NCBI GenBank assembly: GCA_964619065.1
Contig: CAZUCC010000022.1
Location: forward strand, 1 to 64,000
Direction of reading: 5' to 3'
Source: JANXUC01 sp964619065
GTDB lineage: Bacteria > Acidobacteriota > Terriglobia > Terriglobales > Acidobacteriaceae
Length of the DNA: 64,000 nucleotides
Shown here piece after piece: positions 1 through 7,257 of this stretch. A model generated the notes under the pieces. The model did no database searches, was not told the DNA's origin, and saw nothing but the letters and a program-made list of their open reading frames with translations. Both the position numbers and the translations under genes were made by a program. The first letter of the stretch is position 1; every line of letters starts with the position of its first letter.

Positions 1-494
1 ACCCAGACCGCATTGTTTCGCGCATCCTTGGCATGGGCGATCTTCAGACGCTCATCGAAAGAGCCGAGTCGAGTGTCGACAAAGAAAAAGCTCAGGCGCT
101 CGCCACCAAAGCCCTCAGCGGCGACGGTTTCTCGCTCGGAGATTTCCGCGAACAGTTGCGCCAAGTCAAAAAGATGGGGTCGCTACAGAGCCTGATCGGC
201 ATGTTGCCCAGCGTGGGCCCATTCGCCGGCATGCAGAAGCACGCTGACAAAATCGATGAGAAACAGATCACCCGCGTCGAAGCCATCATCGGCTCCATGA
301 CGGCCCACGAACGCGATCACCACGAAGTCATCAACGGCAATCGCCGCAAGCGCATCGCCCGAGGCAGCGGCACCAGCGTGCAGGAAGTGAACAACCTCCT
401 CCGCCAATATGCTCAGATGAAAAAAATGTTCAAGCAAATGGGCAAACCCAGCTTCGCCCGGCGGATGGCTGGGATGAAGATGCCGGGGATGTAA
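1..494 (+). CDS. ffh: Signal recognition particle protein Ffh, C-terminal part (5' end outside window)
   Basis: This is the end of the SRP GTPase that binds 4.5S RNA and signal peptides and targets nascent membrane proteins. Only about 163 residues are inside the window. The frame is open from base 3, so there is no start here. The visible part covers the end of the G domain (PDRIVSRILGMGDLQTLIERA) and the methionine-rich M domain, with the helix reading RIARGSGTSVQEVNNLLRQY and a tail rich in Met and Lys. This order and the Met-rich amphipathic helices are diagnostic of SRP54/Ffh. In many bacteria ffh directly precedes rpsP, as here after an insertion of about 1.9 kb. Confidence 0.95.
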   Translation, partial: PDRIVSRILGMGDLQTLIERAESSVDKEKAQALATKALSGDGFSLGDFREQLRQVKKMGSLQSLIGMLPSVGPFAGMQKHADKIDEKQITRVEAIIGSMTAHERDHHEVINGNRRKRIARGSGTSVQEVNNLLRQYAQMKKMFKQMGKPSFARRMAGMKMPGM

Positions 495-518
495 ATGCCG
501 CTCGTTGAACAGTCGCTC

Positions 519-703
519 TGTCATCCTGAGCGGAGCATGGACCTTCGCGAGCGAAGGTTCATGCGGAGTCGAAGGACCCCTGCGACGACGGAAACTACTG
601 AGGAGTTCGAAGGTTTCCACCAAGAAGCTGTACGAGAGAAAATCTCGTGAAATGTGTTAGGCAGCAAGCCGGGGTAGGGTCCTTCGCTGCGCTCAGGATG
701 ACA
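519..703. repeat. Palindromic intergenic element, GTCATCCTGAGC family
   Basis: The segment begins TGTCATCCTGAGCG (519-532) and ends with its exact reverse complement CGCTCAGGATGACA (690-703). Inside are further copies of the GAAGGACCC/GGGTCCTTC motif in opposite orientation. It fills the gap between ffh and the peroxiredoxin-like gene and has no coding capacity. Relatives occur at 39704-39847 and, with a GTCATTCC core, at 46342-46428. Confidence 0.7.
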
Positions 704-763
704 GCGTAATAAATTTGTGAAAATGAAATGTAGCTCTTCTAAGAAGCATTCAGCGAAACACTT

Positions 764-1459
764 ATGAAATGGCGCTCTCTCGAAGAATCGACGCTAGCTC
801 CCGACACGCGCTCACTCCGCGACCAGTTCGCCGAGCGCAAAGCGCTAATCGAAAAGCTCGCCCCCGCCGCGACGCAGGCGGTTCACCGGCAGGTAGTCGA
901 AGATCTGCAACGCTCCGGAATTGTCGAGCGCACTCTGCAACTCGGCGCAAAAGCGCCGGCTTTTGACCTTCCCGATCACAACGGAAAACGCGTTACCTCG
1001 ACCGAACTTCTTTCCCGCAGCCGCCTCATTCTCTGCTTCATCCGCGGACGTTGGGACCCCTTTTGCTGCGGCCAGCTCGAAGCCATGCGCGACTACCTCC
1101 CTCGCTTCGAGCAAGCCGGAGCCAGCGTCGCCTTCATCTCCCCACAGACGGTCAAGCATTCTTTCTTCATGCACGACCAGCACAAACCGCGCTTCCCTTT
1201 GCTCAGCGACACGGGCAACCAGGTAGCGCGTCAGTTCGGACTGGTTTATCGCGTCCCCAACACCCCGTCCACCGACCAGCAGGAAATCTACCGCCGCGTC
1301 TTCATCAACCTCCCCAACACCAACGGAGACCCGAGTTGGGAGCTGCCCATCCCCGCCACCTACATCCTCGATCGCGATGCCACCATCCTCTACGCCTCCG
1401 CCAACCCCGACTACACCGAGCGGCCGGAGCCGGAGGAAATTTTGGTGGCTCTGCGATAG
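764..1459 (+). CDS. Peroxiredoxin-like (AhpC/TSA fold) protein lacking the usual first cysteine
   Basis: The protein has 231 residues. Residues 1-58 are a helical N-terminal extension. From about 60 it is an AhpC/TSA thioredoxin-fold domain (GAKAPAFDLPDHNGK, strand LILCFIRGRW, and a C-terminal PATYILDRDATILYA). In the related peroxiredoxin-like group the active site reads RGGWCPYC. Here it is RGRWDPFCC (94-102), so Asp98 sits where the peroxidatic Cys is expected and the cysteines are at 101 and 102. The fold is clear but peroxidase activity is not. The gene stands alone between palindromic repeats and a kinase-like gene, inside an insertion between ffh and rpsP. No N-terminal signal is seen, so it is probably cytoplasmic. 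Confidence 0.75.
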   Translation: MKWRSLEESTLAPDTRSLRDQFAERKALIEKLAPAATQAVHRQVVEDLQRSGIVERTLQLGAKAPAFDLPDHNGKRVTSTELLSRSRLILCFIRGRWDPFCCGQLEAMRDYLPRFEQAGASVAFISPQTVKHSFFMHDQHKPRFPLLSDTGNQVARQFGLVYRVPNTPSTDQQEIYRRVFINLPNTNGDPSWELPIPATYILDRDATILYASANPDYTERPEPEEILVALR

Positions 1460-1561
1460 TCGGGTTGGTCGCACGGTAGCAGGTCTGTTTGAAATCAGGT
1501 CACCTTTCCGGTGTGAAAACTCCCAACACTAAGGAGACCATCCATCAGGGATAATCTGCTT

Positions 1562-2080
1562 ATGGAAAGATCTGGTACTGGACCGAGACTGATCATCGTG
1601 TGCGGGTTGCCGGCTTCGGGTAAGACCACACTTGCCAGGGCGCTTGAAAGCAGGCTCTGCGCGATTCGTTTTTCACCCGACGAGTGGATGGATGCTCTTT
1701 CGCTAAACCTCTACGATGAAGAAAAGCGCGGAAAGATCGAGGCGCTGCAATGGAAGTTCGGTCAGGAACTCCTCGCGCTCGGCCTCACGGTAATCATCGA
1801 GTGGGGCACTTGGGGAAGGCCCGAGCGGGATACCTTGCGGCTCGGAGCGCGAGCCCTTGGCGCTGCCGTGGAGTTGCATTATCTCCCTGCGCCTGTGGAT
1901 GTCCTCTTCGAGAGGATTCATCGCCGGGGTCGGGAAAATCCACCGATAGAACGAGATGCTTTGTCCCAGTGGTTCGAAATGTTCCAAGCACCGACTCCGG
2001 AGGAGATGGCACTCTTCGACGCGCCTCTGTTGCAGACCTTGCCTCCGATTGAAACTGGCTCTCCGCCGGTCGCGCGGTAG
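1562..2080 (+). CDS. P-loop ATPase/kinase-like protein (AAA_33 type)
   Basis: A small 172-residue protein with a Walker A motif GLPASGKTT (15-23) directly after an N-terminal strand (LIIVC) and an acidic motif FSPDEW (38-43) about 16 residues on. This is the layout of predicted nucleoside or sugar kinases and of the zeta-toxin/chloramphenicol-phosphotransferase-like group. A later RIHRRGRENP segment looks like an arginine-rich lid. The substrate cannot be read from sequence. It lies in the insertion between ffh and rpsP, and the end of the gene is followed within 20 bp by a miniature inverted-repeat element. Nothing suggests an antitoxin partner. Confidence 0.65.
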   Translation: MERSGTGPRLIIVCGLPASGKTTLARALESRLCAIRFSPDEWMDALSLNLYDEEKRGKIEALQWKFGQELLALGLTVIIEWGTWGRPERDTLRLGARALGAAVELHYLPAPVDVLFERIHRRGRENPPIERDALSQWFEMFQAPTPEEMALFDAPLLQTLPPIETGSPPVAR

Positions 2081-2106
2081 TCGCTGAATCTCCGAGGGGG
2101 ATCGCA

Positions 2107-2271
2107 CGGTAGTGGTGCAGTTTGGATATTTCTACAAAATTGTCATTCCGAAGCGCGGCAGTAGCGCGCGAGGAATCTGCTCTTTTACTGCCAGGAGCAG
2201 ATTCCTCGCCGATCGACCTGGCTCGGAATGACAAAGCCAGAGCAGTGTATTTACGAAACGGCACCACTGCC
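2107..2271. mobile_element. MITE-like element, copy A
   Basis: Non-coding element with imperfect terminal inverted repeats: GTGGTGCAGTTT at 2112-2123 against AAACGGCACCAC at 2256-2267. It is abutted on both sides by the 8-bp direct repeat GGATCGCA (2099-2106 and 2272-2279), as expected for a target-site duplication. Its reverse complement matches 46169-46325 with about ten differences by eye over about 157 positions. The interior carries the GTCATTCCGAAGC motif of the smaller repeat family. Confidence 0.65.
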
Positions 2272-2279
2272 GGATCGCA

Positions 2280-2320
2280 GGTAGTGTCCTTTTAGTGCAA
2301 CGCAGTAATAGGACACTACC
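2280..2320. mobile_element. 41-bp internally deleted element with 11-bp inverted ends
   Basis: GGTAGTGTCCT (2280-2290) and AGGACACTACC (2310-2320) form a perfect inverted repeat around 19 bp. It is bounded exactly by GGATCGCA at 2272-2279 and 2321-2328, the same 8-mer that bounds the neighbouring MITE-like copy. This looks like the two ends of an insertion sequence with everything between them lost. Confidence 0.5.
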
Positions 2321-2335
2321 GGATCGCAATCCAGC

Positions 2336-2364
2336 TTGAAATCCCCCCTAACCTCAGGCATAAT
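2336..2364 (+). promoter_or_regulatory. Probable sigma-70 promoter of the rpsP operon
   Basis: TTGAAA (2336-2341), a 17-bp spacer and CATAAT (2359-2364) make a good housekeeping promoter about 75 bp before the rpsP start. It sits immediately downstream of the two miniature elements, so rpsP and its followers probably no longer depend on transcription from ffh. Confidence 0.5.
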
Positions 2365-2438
2365 AAGAGTTTGTCTGAACACCGCTGGGTCTTCCGGTAA
2401 GGATCATCCAGTAATCAGTTCTTCGAGGAATATTCTCT

Positions 2439-2699
2439 GTGTTAATGATTCGTCTGTCGCGCACGGGTGCGCGTAAGCAACCGCTGTATCGTATCGTCGT
2501 CATCGAAAAAGAACGGGCACGCAATGGCCTGCCTGTTGAGGTGGTCGGGACCTACAACCCCCGTACCAACCCCGGCACCATCGAGCTCAAGCGCGACCGC
2601 GTGGATTACTGGGTATCGAAGGGCGCGCAGATGTCCGAGCGCGTGGGCAAGATCGTGAAGCACGCACCAGCAGCGAGCCCCGTTGCCGCAACTGCGTAG
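2439..2699 (+). CDS. rpsP: 30S ribosomal protein S16
   Basis: An 86-residue protein with the S16 signature at the N-terminus (MIRLSRTGARKQPLYRIVV) and the conserved VVGTYNPRT segment. S16 binds 16S rRNA in the body of the small subunit. The start is taken as GTG 2439 (MLMIRL) because GAGGAA at 2425-2430 is well spaced for it. ATG 2445 is the alternative, two residues shorter. It opens the run rpsP-khpA-rimM-trmD-rplS. The C-terminal tail is alanine-rich (HAPAASPVAATA). Confidence 0.95.
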   Translation: MLMIRLSRTGARKQPLYRIVVIEKERARNGLPVEVVGTYNPRTNPGTIELKRDRVDYWVSKGAQMSERVGKIVKHAPAASPVAATA

Positions 2700-2738
2700 C
2701 CATCTGAGCCTCCTGCACACCTCTGAAGGAGCTTTCGC

Positions 2739-3020
2739 ATGAATTCTTCTCACGGAGATACTCGGGGTGCTGCCCCGAATTCGAACGCCAAAGCGATGGT
2801 CGAACACATCGCTCGCGCTCTGGTGGATGCTCCGCAGGCCGTCGTGGTCGATCAGTTTGACGACAACGGCGAGATCGTTCTCGAACTCGAAGTCGCGCCT
2901 ACTGACGTGGGCAAGGTCATCGGGCGGCAAGGTTCGGTGGTGCGTGCGATGCGGAGTCTGGTGCGCGCCGTCGGCGACAAGCAGGACCGCGACTACGCCC
3001 TCGAAATTGTGGAAGACTAA
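2739..3020 (+). CDS. khpA: KH-domain RNA-binding protein KhpA
   Basis: A 93-residue protein with a single type-II KH domain. The GxxG loop is GRQG at 62-65 within VGKVIGRQGSVVRAMR. KhpA binds RNA, usually with KhpB/Jag, and affects cell-envelope and translation functions in Gram-positive model species. Compared with the typical 76-80 residues there is an N-terminal polar extension of about 17 residues. AAGGAG at about 2727 supports ATG 2739. Location between rpsP and rimM is the usual one in many phyla. Confidence 0.9.
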   Translation: MNSSHGDTRGAAPNSNAKAMVEHIARALVDAPQAVVVDQFDDNGEIVLELEVAPTDVGKVIGRQGSVVRAMRSLVRAVGDKQDRDYALEIVED

Positions 3021-3046
3021 GCTCTGGAAGATCAGGTTTGTGTGGC

Positions 3047-3064
3047 GCGGGCGCCCTCGCCCGC
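3047..3064. repeat. Short palindrome GCGGGCG-N4-CGCCCGC
   Basis: A perfect 7-bp stem with loop CCCT lies between khpA and rimM. A near-identical sequence (GCGGGCGTCCTCGCCCG) occurs at about 32143-32159 after the TPR regulator gene, so this is a dispersed intergenic motif and not only a local hairpin. Confidence 0.45.
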
Positions 3065-3104
3065 GAGGTCTCAACCTAGCGACCCCTGAGGCAAGGAGAC
3101 CGCC

Positions 3105-3674
3105 ATCGGCGACGATTTCATCAGCATTGCCCGCGTTCTAAAAACGCAAGGCCGTCACGGCGAGATCGCGGTCGAGTTGCATACCAGCCATCCTGACCGC
3201 TTTACTCCCGGCATGCGCCTGTTTGCGCTGGGGAAAGACGATACGCGGCGCGAGGTTGAACTGGAAGAATTTTGGCCCCACAAAAGCCACTTGGTGTTGA
3301 AGCTGAAAGGCATCGATTCCATCAGTGACGCGGAAGCGCTCCTGCGCTGCGAGTTGCAGATACCTCTCGCAGAACGGGCACAACTCGAACCCGGCGCGGC
3401 ATACATCAGCGATTTGGTCGGATGCGAAGTAATCGACAACGGACGTAGGATTGGCACCGTGACGGCGGTCCAATTTGGAGCCGGGGAAGCCCCGCTATTG
3501 GTGGTGCAAGACGGAGCACAAGAACACCTTCTGCCGCTGGCGGAGGAATTCCTGAAAACTCCTGCGGGAAAGATTGGGACTGCGCTTGACGTAGAGCGCA
3601 AGCAGATTCACATGCGCCTTCCCAACGGGATGCTGGAGATTAACGCGCCACTGTCGTCAAAAGAACAAGAATGA
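3105..3674 (+). CDS. rimM: Ribosome maturation factor RimM, apparently starting at AUC
   Basis: RimM binds ribosomal protein S19 and helps mature the 30S head. The conserved N-terminal strand DDFISIARVLKTQGRHGEIA is encoded from base 3111, and the protein continues through the PRC-barrel region (YISDLVGCEVI) to about 189 residues, normal for the family. No ATG, GTG, TTG or CTG lies in frame between the TGA at 3087-3089 and TTG 3177, and a start at 3177 would delete the conserved first strand. ATC at 3105 lies 6 nt after a perfect AAGGAG (3093-3098), so AUC initiation is the best reading. A sequencing error is the alternative. The stop overlaps the trmD start (ATGA). Confidence 0.85.
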   Translation: MGDDFISIARVLKTQGRHGEIAVELHTSHPDRFTPGMRLFALGKDDTRREVELEEFWPHKSHLVLKLKGIDSISDAEALLRCELQIPLAERAQLEPGAAYISDLVGCEVIDNGRRIGTVTAVQFGAGEAPLLVVQDGAQEHLLPLAEEFLKTPAGKIGTALDVERKQIHMRLPNGMLEINAPLSSKEQE

Positions 3675-4516
3675 AATTCCACATCATTACGATTTTCCCG
3701 GACTTCTTCCGCGGGCCCCTGGATTATGGCATCGTTCGCCGGGCGTGCGAGGCGAGCCTGGTAGAAATCCATATCCACGACTTGCGGTCATTTGCCAGTG
3801 ACAAGCACCTCACCGTGGATGACCGCCCCTTCGGCGGCGGTGAAGGCATGGTGTTCAAGCCAGAACCGGTTTTTGCATGTTTGGATTCGCTGGACTTCGC
3901 TCCGCGCGCGGCACGTGTGGCAGGGAGCACAAAGCAGTCGGTAATTTTGCTTTCGGCGCAAGGTCGGCGCTTTGATCAGCAAACGGCAGCGGAACTTGCG
4001 GGCCTCGATCAAATTGCCCTCATCTGCGGCCGCTATGAGGGCGTAGACGAGCGGGTGAATACGGCGTTGGCTGACCGGGAGATCTCCATCGGCGACTACG
4101 TGCTGAGTGGCGGCGAACTCGGGGCGGCGGTGATCCTGGATACGGTCACGCGCCTCATTCCCGGAGCGCTCGGCAATGAAGCCTCGGCGCTACAGGAGTC
4201 ATTTACGGCGGCGAGAGTTCAGGCAGAAGTTCAGGCACAAGAGCCCGACGGAGCGGATTCCACTTGCGCCTCCGGCGGTTTGCTCGACTATCCGCATTAC
4301 ACGCGGCCAGCGGAGTTTCGGGGAATACCCGTGCCGGATGTGCTGGTTTCGGGCGACCACGAACGAATCCGGCGCTGGCGGCGACGATCCGCCCTGGAAA
4401 AAACGCTGCGAAACCGCCCCGATTTGCTGGAGCGCATTTCGCTCGGGAAAGAAGATCGCAAAGTGCTTGATGAGATTCAATCCGAGATCAAAGCATCCGA
4501 GGAAGGCCGAAGCTGA
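3671..4516 (+). CDS. trmD: tRNA (guanine-N1)-methyltransferase TrmD
   Basis: TrmD makes m1G37 in tRNAs from S-adenosylmethionine and prevents +1 frameshifting. Family motifs are DDRPFGGGEGMV (50-61), GRYEGVDERV (120-129), SIGDYVLSGGELG in the trefoil knot (139-151) and GLLDYPHYTRP with the likely catalytic Asp206. At 281 residues it is longer than the usual 240-250. The excess is a linker of about 25 residues (178-203, EVQAQEPDGADSTCASG) just before GLLDYPHYTRP, in the flexible interdomain stretch. The start codon overlaps the rimM stop. Confidence 0.96.
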   Translation: MKFHIITIFPDFFRGPLDYGIVRRACEASLVEIHIHDLRSFASDKHLTVDDRPFGGGEGMVFKPEPVFACLDSLDFAPRAARVAGSTKQSVILLSAQGRRFDQQTAAELAGLDQIALICGRYEGVDERVNTALADREISIGDYVLSGGELGAAVILDTVTRLIPGALGNEASALQESFTAARVQAEVQAQEPDGADSTCASGGLLDYPHYTRPAEFRGIPVPDVLVSGDHERIRRWRRRSALEKTLRNRPDLLERISLGKEDRKVLDEIQSEIKASEEGRS

Positions 4517-4594
4517 CAGCCGAAAGCTAACAGCCGCTCATTCGCCACAGAACCCTAACTTTCGCTATACTCTATACTTAGAAAGATTATTTCC

Positions 4595-4939
4595 ATGTCC
4601 AACCTAATTATCGATAAGCTTCTAGAAAAATCGCAGCGGACCGACCTACCCGCTTTCAACCCGGGAGATACCGTCCGCGTCCACGTCAAGATTAAAGAAG
4701 GCGACAAAGAGCGCGTTCAGGTCTTCGAAGGCCTCGTCATCTCCAAGAGAGCTGGCCAACAAGGATCATTTGTGGTCCGCAAGATGAGCTTCGGCCAGGG
4801 CGTCGAACGTATTTTCCCCTATCGTTGCAAAGTCGTAGATAAGGTGGAAGTTGTGCGGTCGTTCAAGGTACGCCGCGCCAAGCTTTACTATCTGCGCTCG
4901 TTGCGTGGCAAAGCCGCCCGGCTGCGCGAAGTCGAATAA
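4595..4939 (+). CDS. rplS: 50S ribosomal protein L19
   Basis: A 114-residue protein matching L19 throughout: FNPGDTVRVHVKIKEGDKER, VQVFEGLVISKR and the C-terminal KVRRAKLYYLRSLRGKAARL. L19 sits at the 30S-50S interface. It follows trmD by 78 bp, in the order seen in most bacteria, and is the last ribosomal gene of this operon. Confidence 0.96.
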   Translation: MSNLIIDKLLEKSQRTDLPAFNPGDTVRVHVKIKEGDKERVQVFEGLVISKRAGQQGSFVVRKMSFGQGVERIFPYRCKVVDKVEVVRSFKVRRAKLYYLRSLRGKAARLREVE

Positions 4940-4950
4940 TTTTCGGGATG

Positions 4951-5002
4951 GGCCGTGAGCGCCTTGGCGTACGCGGCCTATTCGTCTTTTCTTTGCTTTT
5001 TT
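4951..5002 (+). terminator. Possible terminator after rplS
   Basis: GGCCGTGAGCGCC (4951-4963) and GGCGTACGCGGCC (4966-4978) form an imperfect GC-rich hairpin, followed by a T-rich tract (TTCGTCTTTTCTTTGCTTTTTT). The T-run does not directly abut the stem, so efficiency is uncertain. It argues against any start for the next gene upstream of about 5000. Confidence 0.35.
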
Positions 5003-5130
5003 CCTGTTGCCACCTGCACTTCTCATTTCCGCAATTCCTTGTTCCGCCAACCGCTATTCGCTATCCTGCATCCTTCCTAAGTGGGACACTGGACTTTGCT
5101 CGTCTGATTTCCTCTTCCGGAGTCACTTTT

Positions 5131-6378
5131 ATGAAAGCCTTCCCCAAGGTTTTCTCGCTACTTGTCTTGTTCGCTCTAGCCATGTTCTTTGGCGTGTGGT
5201 TCGCCTGCAGTAACAGCGCAAGCATGAATCCGCCACCACCACCGCCTTCGGGCCTGGGCAAGATCAAGCACATTGTTTTCATGATCAAAGAGAACCGGAG
5301 CTTCGATCACTATTTCGGTACCTTCCCTGGAGCCGATGGCGCTATCAGTGGGAAAACGTCCAGCGGAAAAACGATCTCGCTGGCTCACGCCTCCGATAAA
5401 ACACACGACCTCGGCCACGGATGGGATGACGCCCACAAAGCAGTGGATGGCGGCAAAATGGATCAGTTCGACCTGGTAGCCATGGGATCCGATCTAACGC
5501 CATATACGCAGATGCAGCAGAGCGATATTCCCAACTACTTCGCGTACGCGCACCAGTTCGTGCTGGCGGACCGCATGTTTTCTTCGCTGGATGGCCCAAG
5601 CTTTCCCAACCACCTTTACACCGTGGCTGCACAATCGGGGGGAGCCATTGGAAATCTGCTCAACGTCACGAATGGAGCTTGGGGATGCGATTCTGACGAT
5701 ACCGCTACGGTCGACGTGATGGATAGCTCCGGCCACATCACCCCGCAGCCCCCGTGTTTTGATTTTAAGACGATTGCCGACAGCCTGCAGAGTGCCGGTA
5801 TCAGTTGGAAGTACTACGCTCCCGGGTTCGGTCAGCACGGATACAACTGGTCGGCGCTCGACGCGATTCGACACATCCGCAACGGCTCTCTATGGTCGAC
5901 GAATGTCGTGGCTGAGACGCAATTCGCCCTGGACGCTCAAAATGGCAGCCTGCCCGCCGTAAGCTGGCTGATCTCGGGCGCAACCAGCGAGCATCCCCCC
6001 GATAGCACCTGCGCTGGCGAGGACTGGACGGTGCAGCAGATCAATGCCATCATGCAGGGTCCGGATTGGGATTCAACTGCGATCTTTGTCACCTGGGACG
6101 ATTTCGGCGGCTTCTATGACCACGTGCCGCCTCCAGGAATCGATCAGTTTGGCCTGGGTCCGCGGGTACCGTTGCTCATCATCTCCCCGTATGCCAAACA
6201 GGGTTTCATCAGCCATACACAATATGAGTTTTCCTCGTTCCTCGCATTTCTGGAGGCACGCTTCGGGCTCAAGGCGCTTACCAGCCGCGACGCAGCGGCT
6301 AACAATTTGACGGACAGCTTTGATTTCAACCAAACGCCGCAGCCACCCTTCGTCTTGAGCACCAGGGTTTGCCCTTAG
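5131..6378 (+). CDS. Exported phospholipase C / acid phosphatase-like phosphoesterase
   Basis: A 415-residue protein of the PF04185 phosphoesterase family, which includes bacterial phospholipase C and AcpA-type acid phosphatases. Motifs are KHIVFMIKENRSFDHYFG near the N-terminus, LDGPSFPNHLY, VTWDDFGGFYDHVPPP and PRVPLLIISPYAKQGF; the conserved Glu, Asn, Asp and His residues are the usual metal and catalytic ligands. The start is placed at ATG 5131, where a hydrophobic signal sequence begins (MKAFPKVFSLLVLFALAMFF) with CCGGAG 8 nt upstream. A longer frame runs back to 4948 but overlaps the terminator. Cys28 after the hydrophobic core could make it a lipoprotein, though the lipobox is poor. 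A proline run precedes the enzyme domain. The substrate is not certain. Confidence 0.85.
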   Translation: MKAFPKVFSLLVLFALAMFFGVWFACSNSASMNPPPPPPSGLGKIKHIVFMIKENRSFDHYFGTFPGADGAISGKTSSGKTISLAHASDKTHDLGHGWDDAHKAVDGGKMDQFDLVAMGSDLTPYTQMQQSDIPNYFAYAHQFVLADRMFSSLDGPSFPNHLYTVAAQSGGAIGNLLNVTNGAWGCDSDDTATVDVMDSSGHITPQPPCFDFKTIADSLQSAGISWKYYAPGFGQHGYNWSALDAIRHIRNGSLWSTNVVAETQFALDAQNGSLPAVSWLISGATSEHPPDSTCAGEDWTVQQINAIMQGPDWDSTAIFVTWDDFGGFYDHVPPPGIDQFGLGPRVPLLIISPYAKQGFISHTQYEFSSFLAFLEARFGLKALTSRDAAANNLTDSFDFNQTPQPPFVLSTRVCP

Positions 6379-6405
6379 AAGGGGAACGATGTAGGCTCCA
6401 AATGA

Positions 6406-6443
6406 AACAAGGGCACAGTAAAACCATGCCCTTGTTCATTTTT
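6406..6443 (+). terminator. Rho-independent terminator after the phosphoesterase
   Basis: AACAAGGGCA (6406-6415) and TGCCCTTGTT (6427-6436) form a perfect 10-bp stem with an 11-nt loop, followed by CATTTTTC. It separates the phosphoesterase from the convergent PilZ gene and may act on both strands. Confidence 0.75.
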
Positions 6444-6492
6444 CGTGCGGTTTCATGACAGAGTGCCGGAAGACCGGCGCCGCACGATGAAG

Positions 6493-7257
6493 TTAGGAAG
6501 CTCCCGCAGTCACCTTTTCGGTGGGCACCGCCATCTGGTGAAGCCAGTACCGCAACAACTGCCGGTCACACTTGCGAATCTCACGAAACTCAATCCCCAA
6601 GCCTTCCGGACCCGAGTGCCGTACGCGCCCACGAAGGGCCACGTCGGTATTTGGCAGATCGACCACGACTTGGACGCTAGCGCCAACTTCCAGCTGAACG
6701 GAACTGGAGAGGAGACAACCGGTCTCGGAGATGTTCTTAATGTGGCCTTCCATCCGCATGCCGTCGCGCTCTCCCTGTTGCTCAAGCACGCGAGCTTGCA
6801 CGCTCGCCTCGACACGCTGGGACTTGCGCTTCTTTTCTCCTGCCGCTGCGCGCAGGGACGGATCGGGAGTGATAGGGCCGAACTGGTCAGCCGCCTCTCG
6901 AACGTCCGTCTCCCAGAGCGATCGGCCGGCTTCGACCGCCTGCACGCCAATTTGACCCTTTTGTTCGCTGTCCGGCGCGCCAATCCAGATCACACGGCAA
7001 AAGAACTTGTTGCGACCGCGCTCCACCGTGACCACTTCTCCAACGGTAAGCGTCGGGCGCAGGCCACACAAGCGGGCACCGTGCAACGAGACATCCAGCG
7101 TGCATGCCATGTCGAGTTGCGGACGCTTCTGCTCATCCCATGTTATGACGCGCAAGGGTATGGCCAACTGCACCCTCTTGTCATACCGCTCTGGAGAATG
7201 GGCTACGTTTTTGGGTTTCTGCCTTACAGGAGGCATGACCATTTTGACTGACTTCAT
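6493..7257 (-). CDS. Tandem PilZ-domain protein (probable c-di-GMP receptor)
   Basis: A 254-residue protein with two PilZ domains in a row. Domain 1 has RYDKR (24-28) and DVSLHG (55-60); domain 2 has RKSQR (144-148) and NISETG (175-180). Both therefore keep the RxxxR and D/NxSxxG motifs that bind cyclic di-GMP. No enzymatic or membrane segment is present, so it likely acts as a cytoplasmic effector; its partner is unknown. GGGGA just upstream of ATG 7257 supports the start. It is divergent from rnhB. Confidence 0.85.
   Translation of the reverse strand: MKSVKMVMPPVRQKPKNVAHSPERYDKRVQLAIPLRVITWDEQKRPQLDMACTLDVSLHGARLCGLRPTLTVGEVVTVERGRNKFFCRVIWIGAPDSEQKGQIGVQAVEAGRSLWETDVREAADQFGPITPDPSLRAAAGEKKRKSQRVEASVQARVLEQQGERDGMRMEGHIKNISETGCLLSSSVQLEVGASVQVVVDLPNTDVALRGRVRHSGPEGLGIEFREIRKCDRQLLRYWLHQMAVPTEKVTAGAS

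Noticed and set aside
1460..1561. Possible tRNA-like fold after the peroxiredoxin-like gene
   Set aside because: No acceptor/T-arm pattern (GGTTCRA) or CCA end; the pairing seen is short.
6445..7251. Long plus-strand open frame of 268 codons opposite the PilZ gene
   Set aside because: It is the antisense shadow of the double-PilZ gene, which has both conserved c-di-GMP motifs in the other strand.
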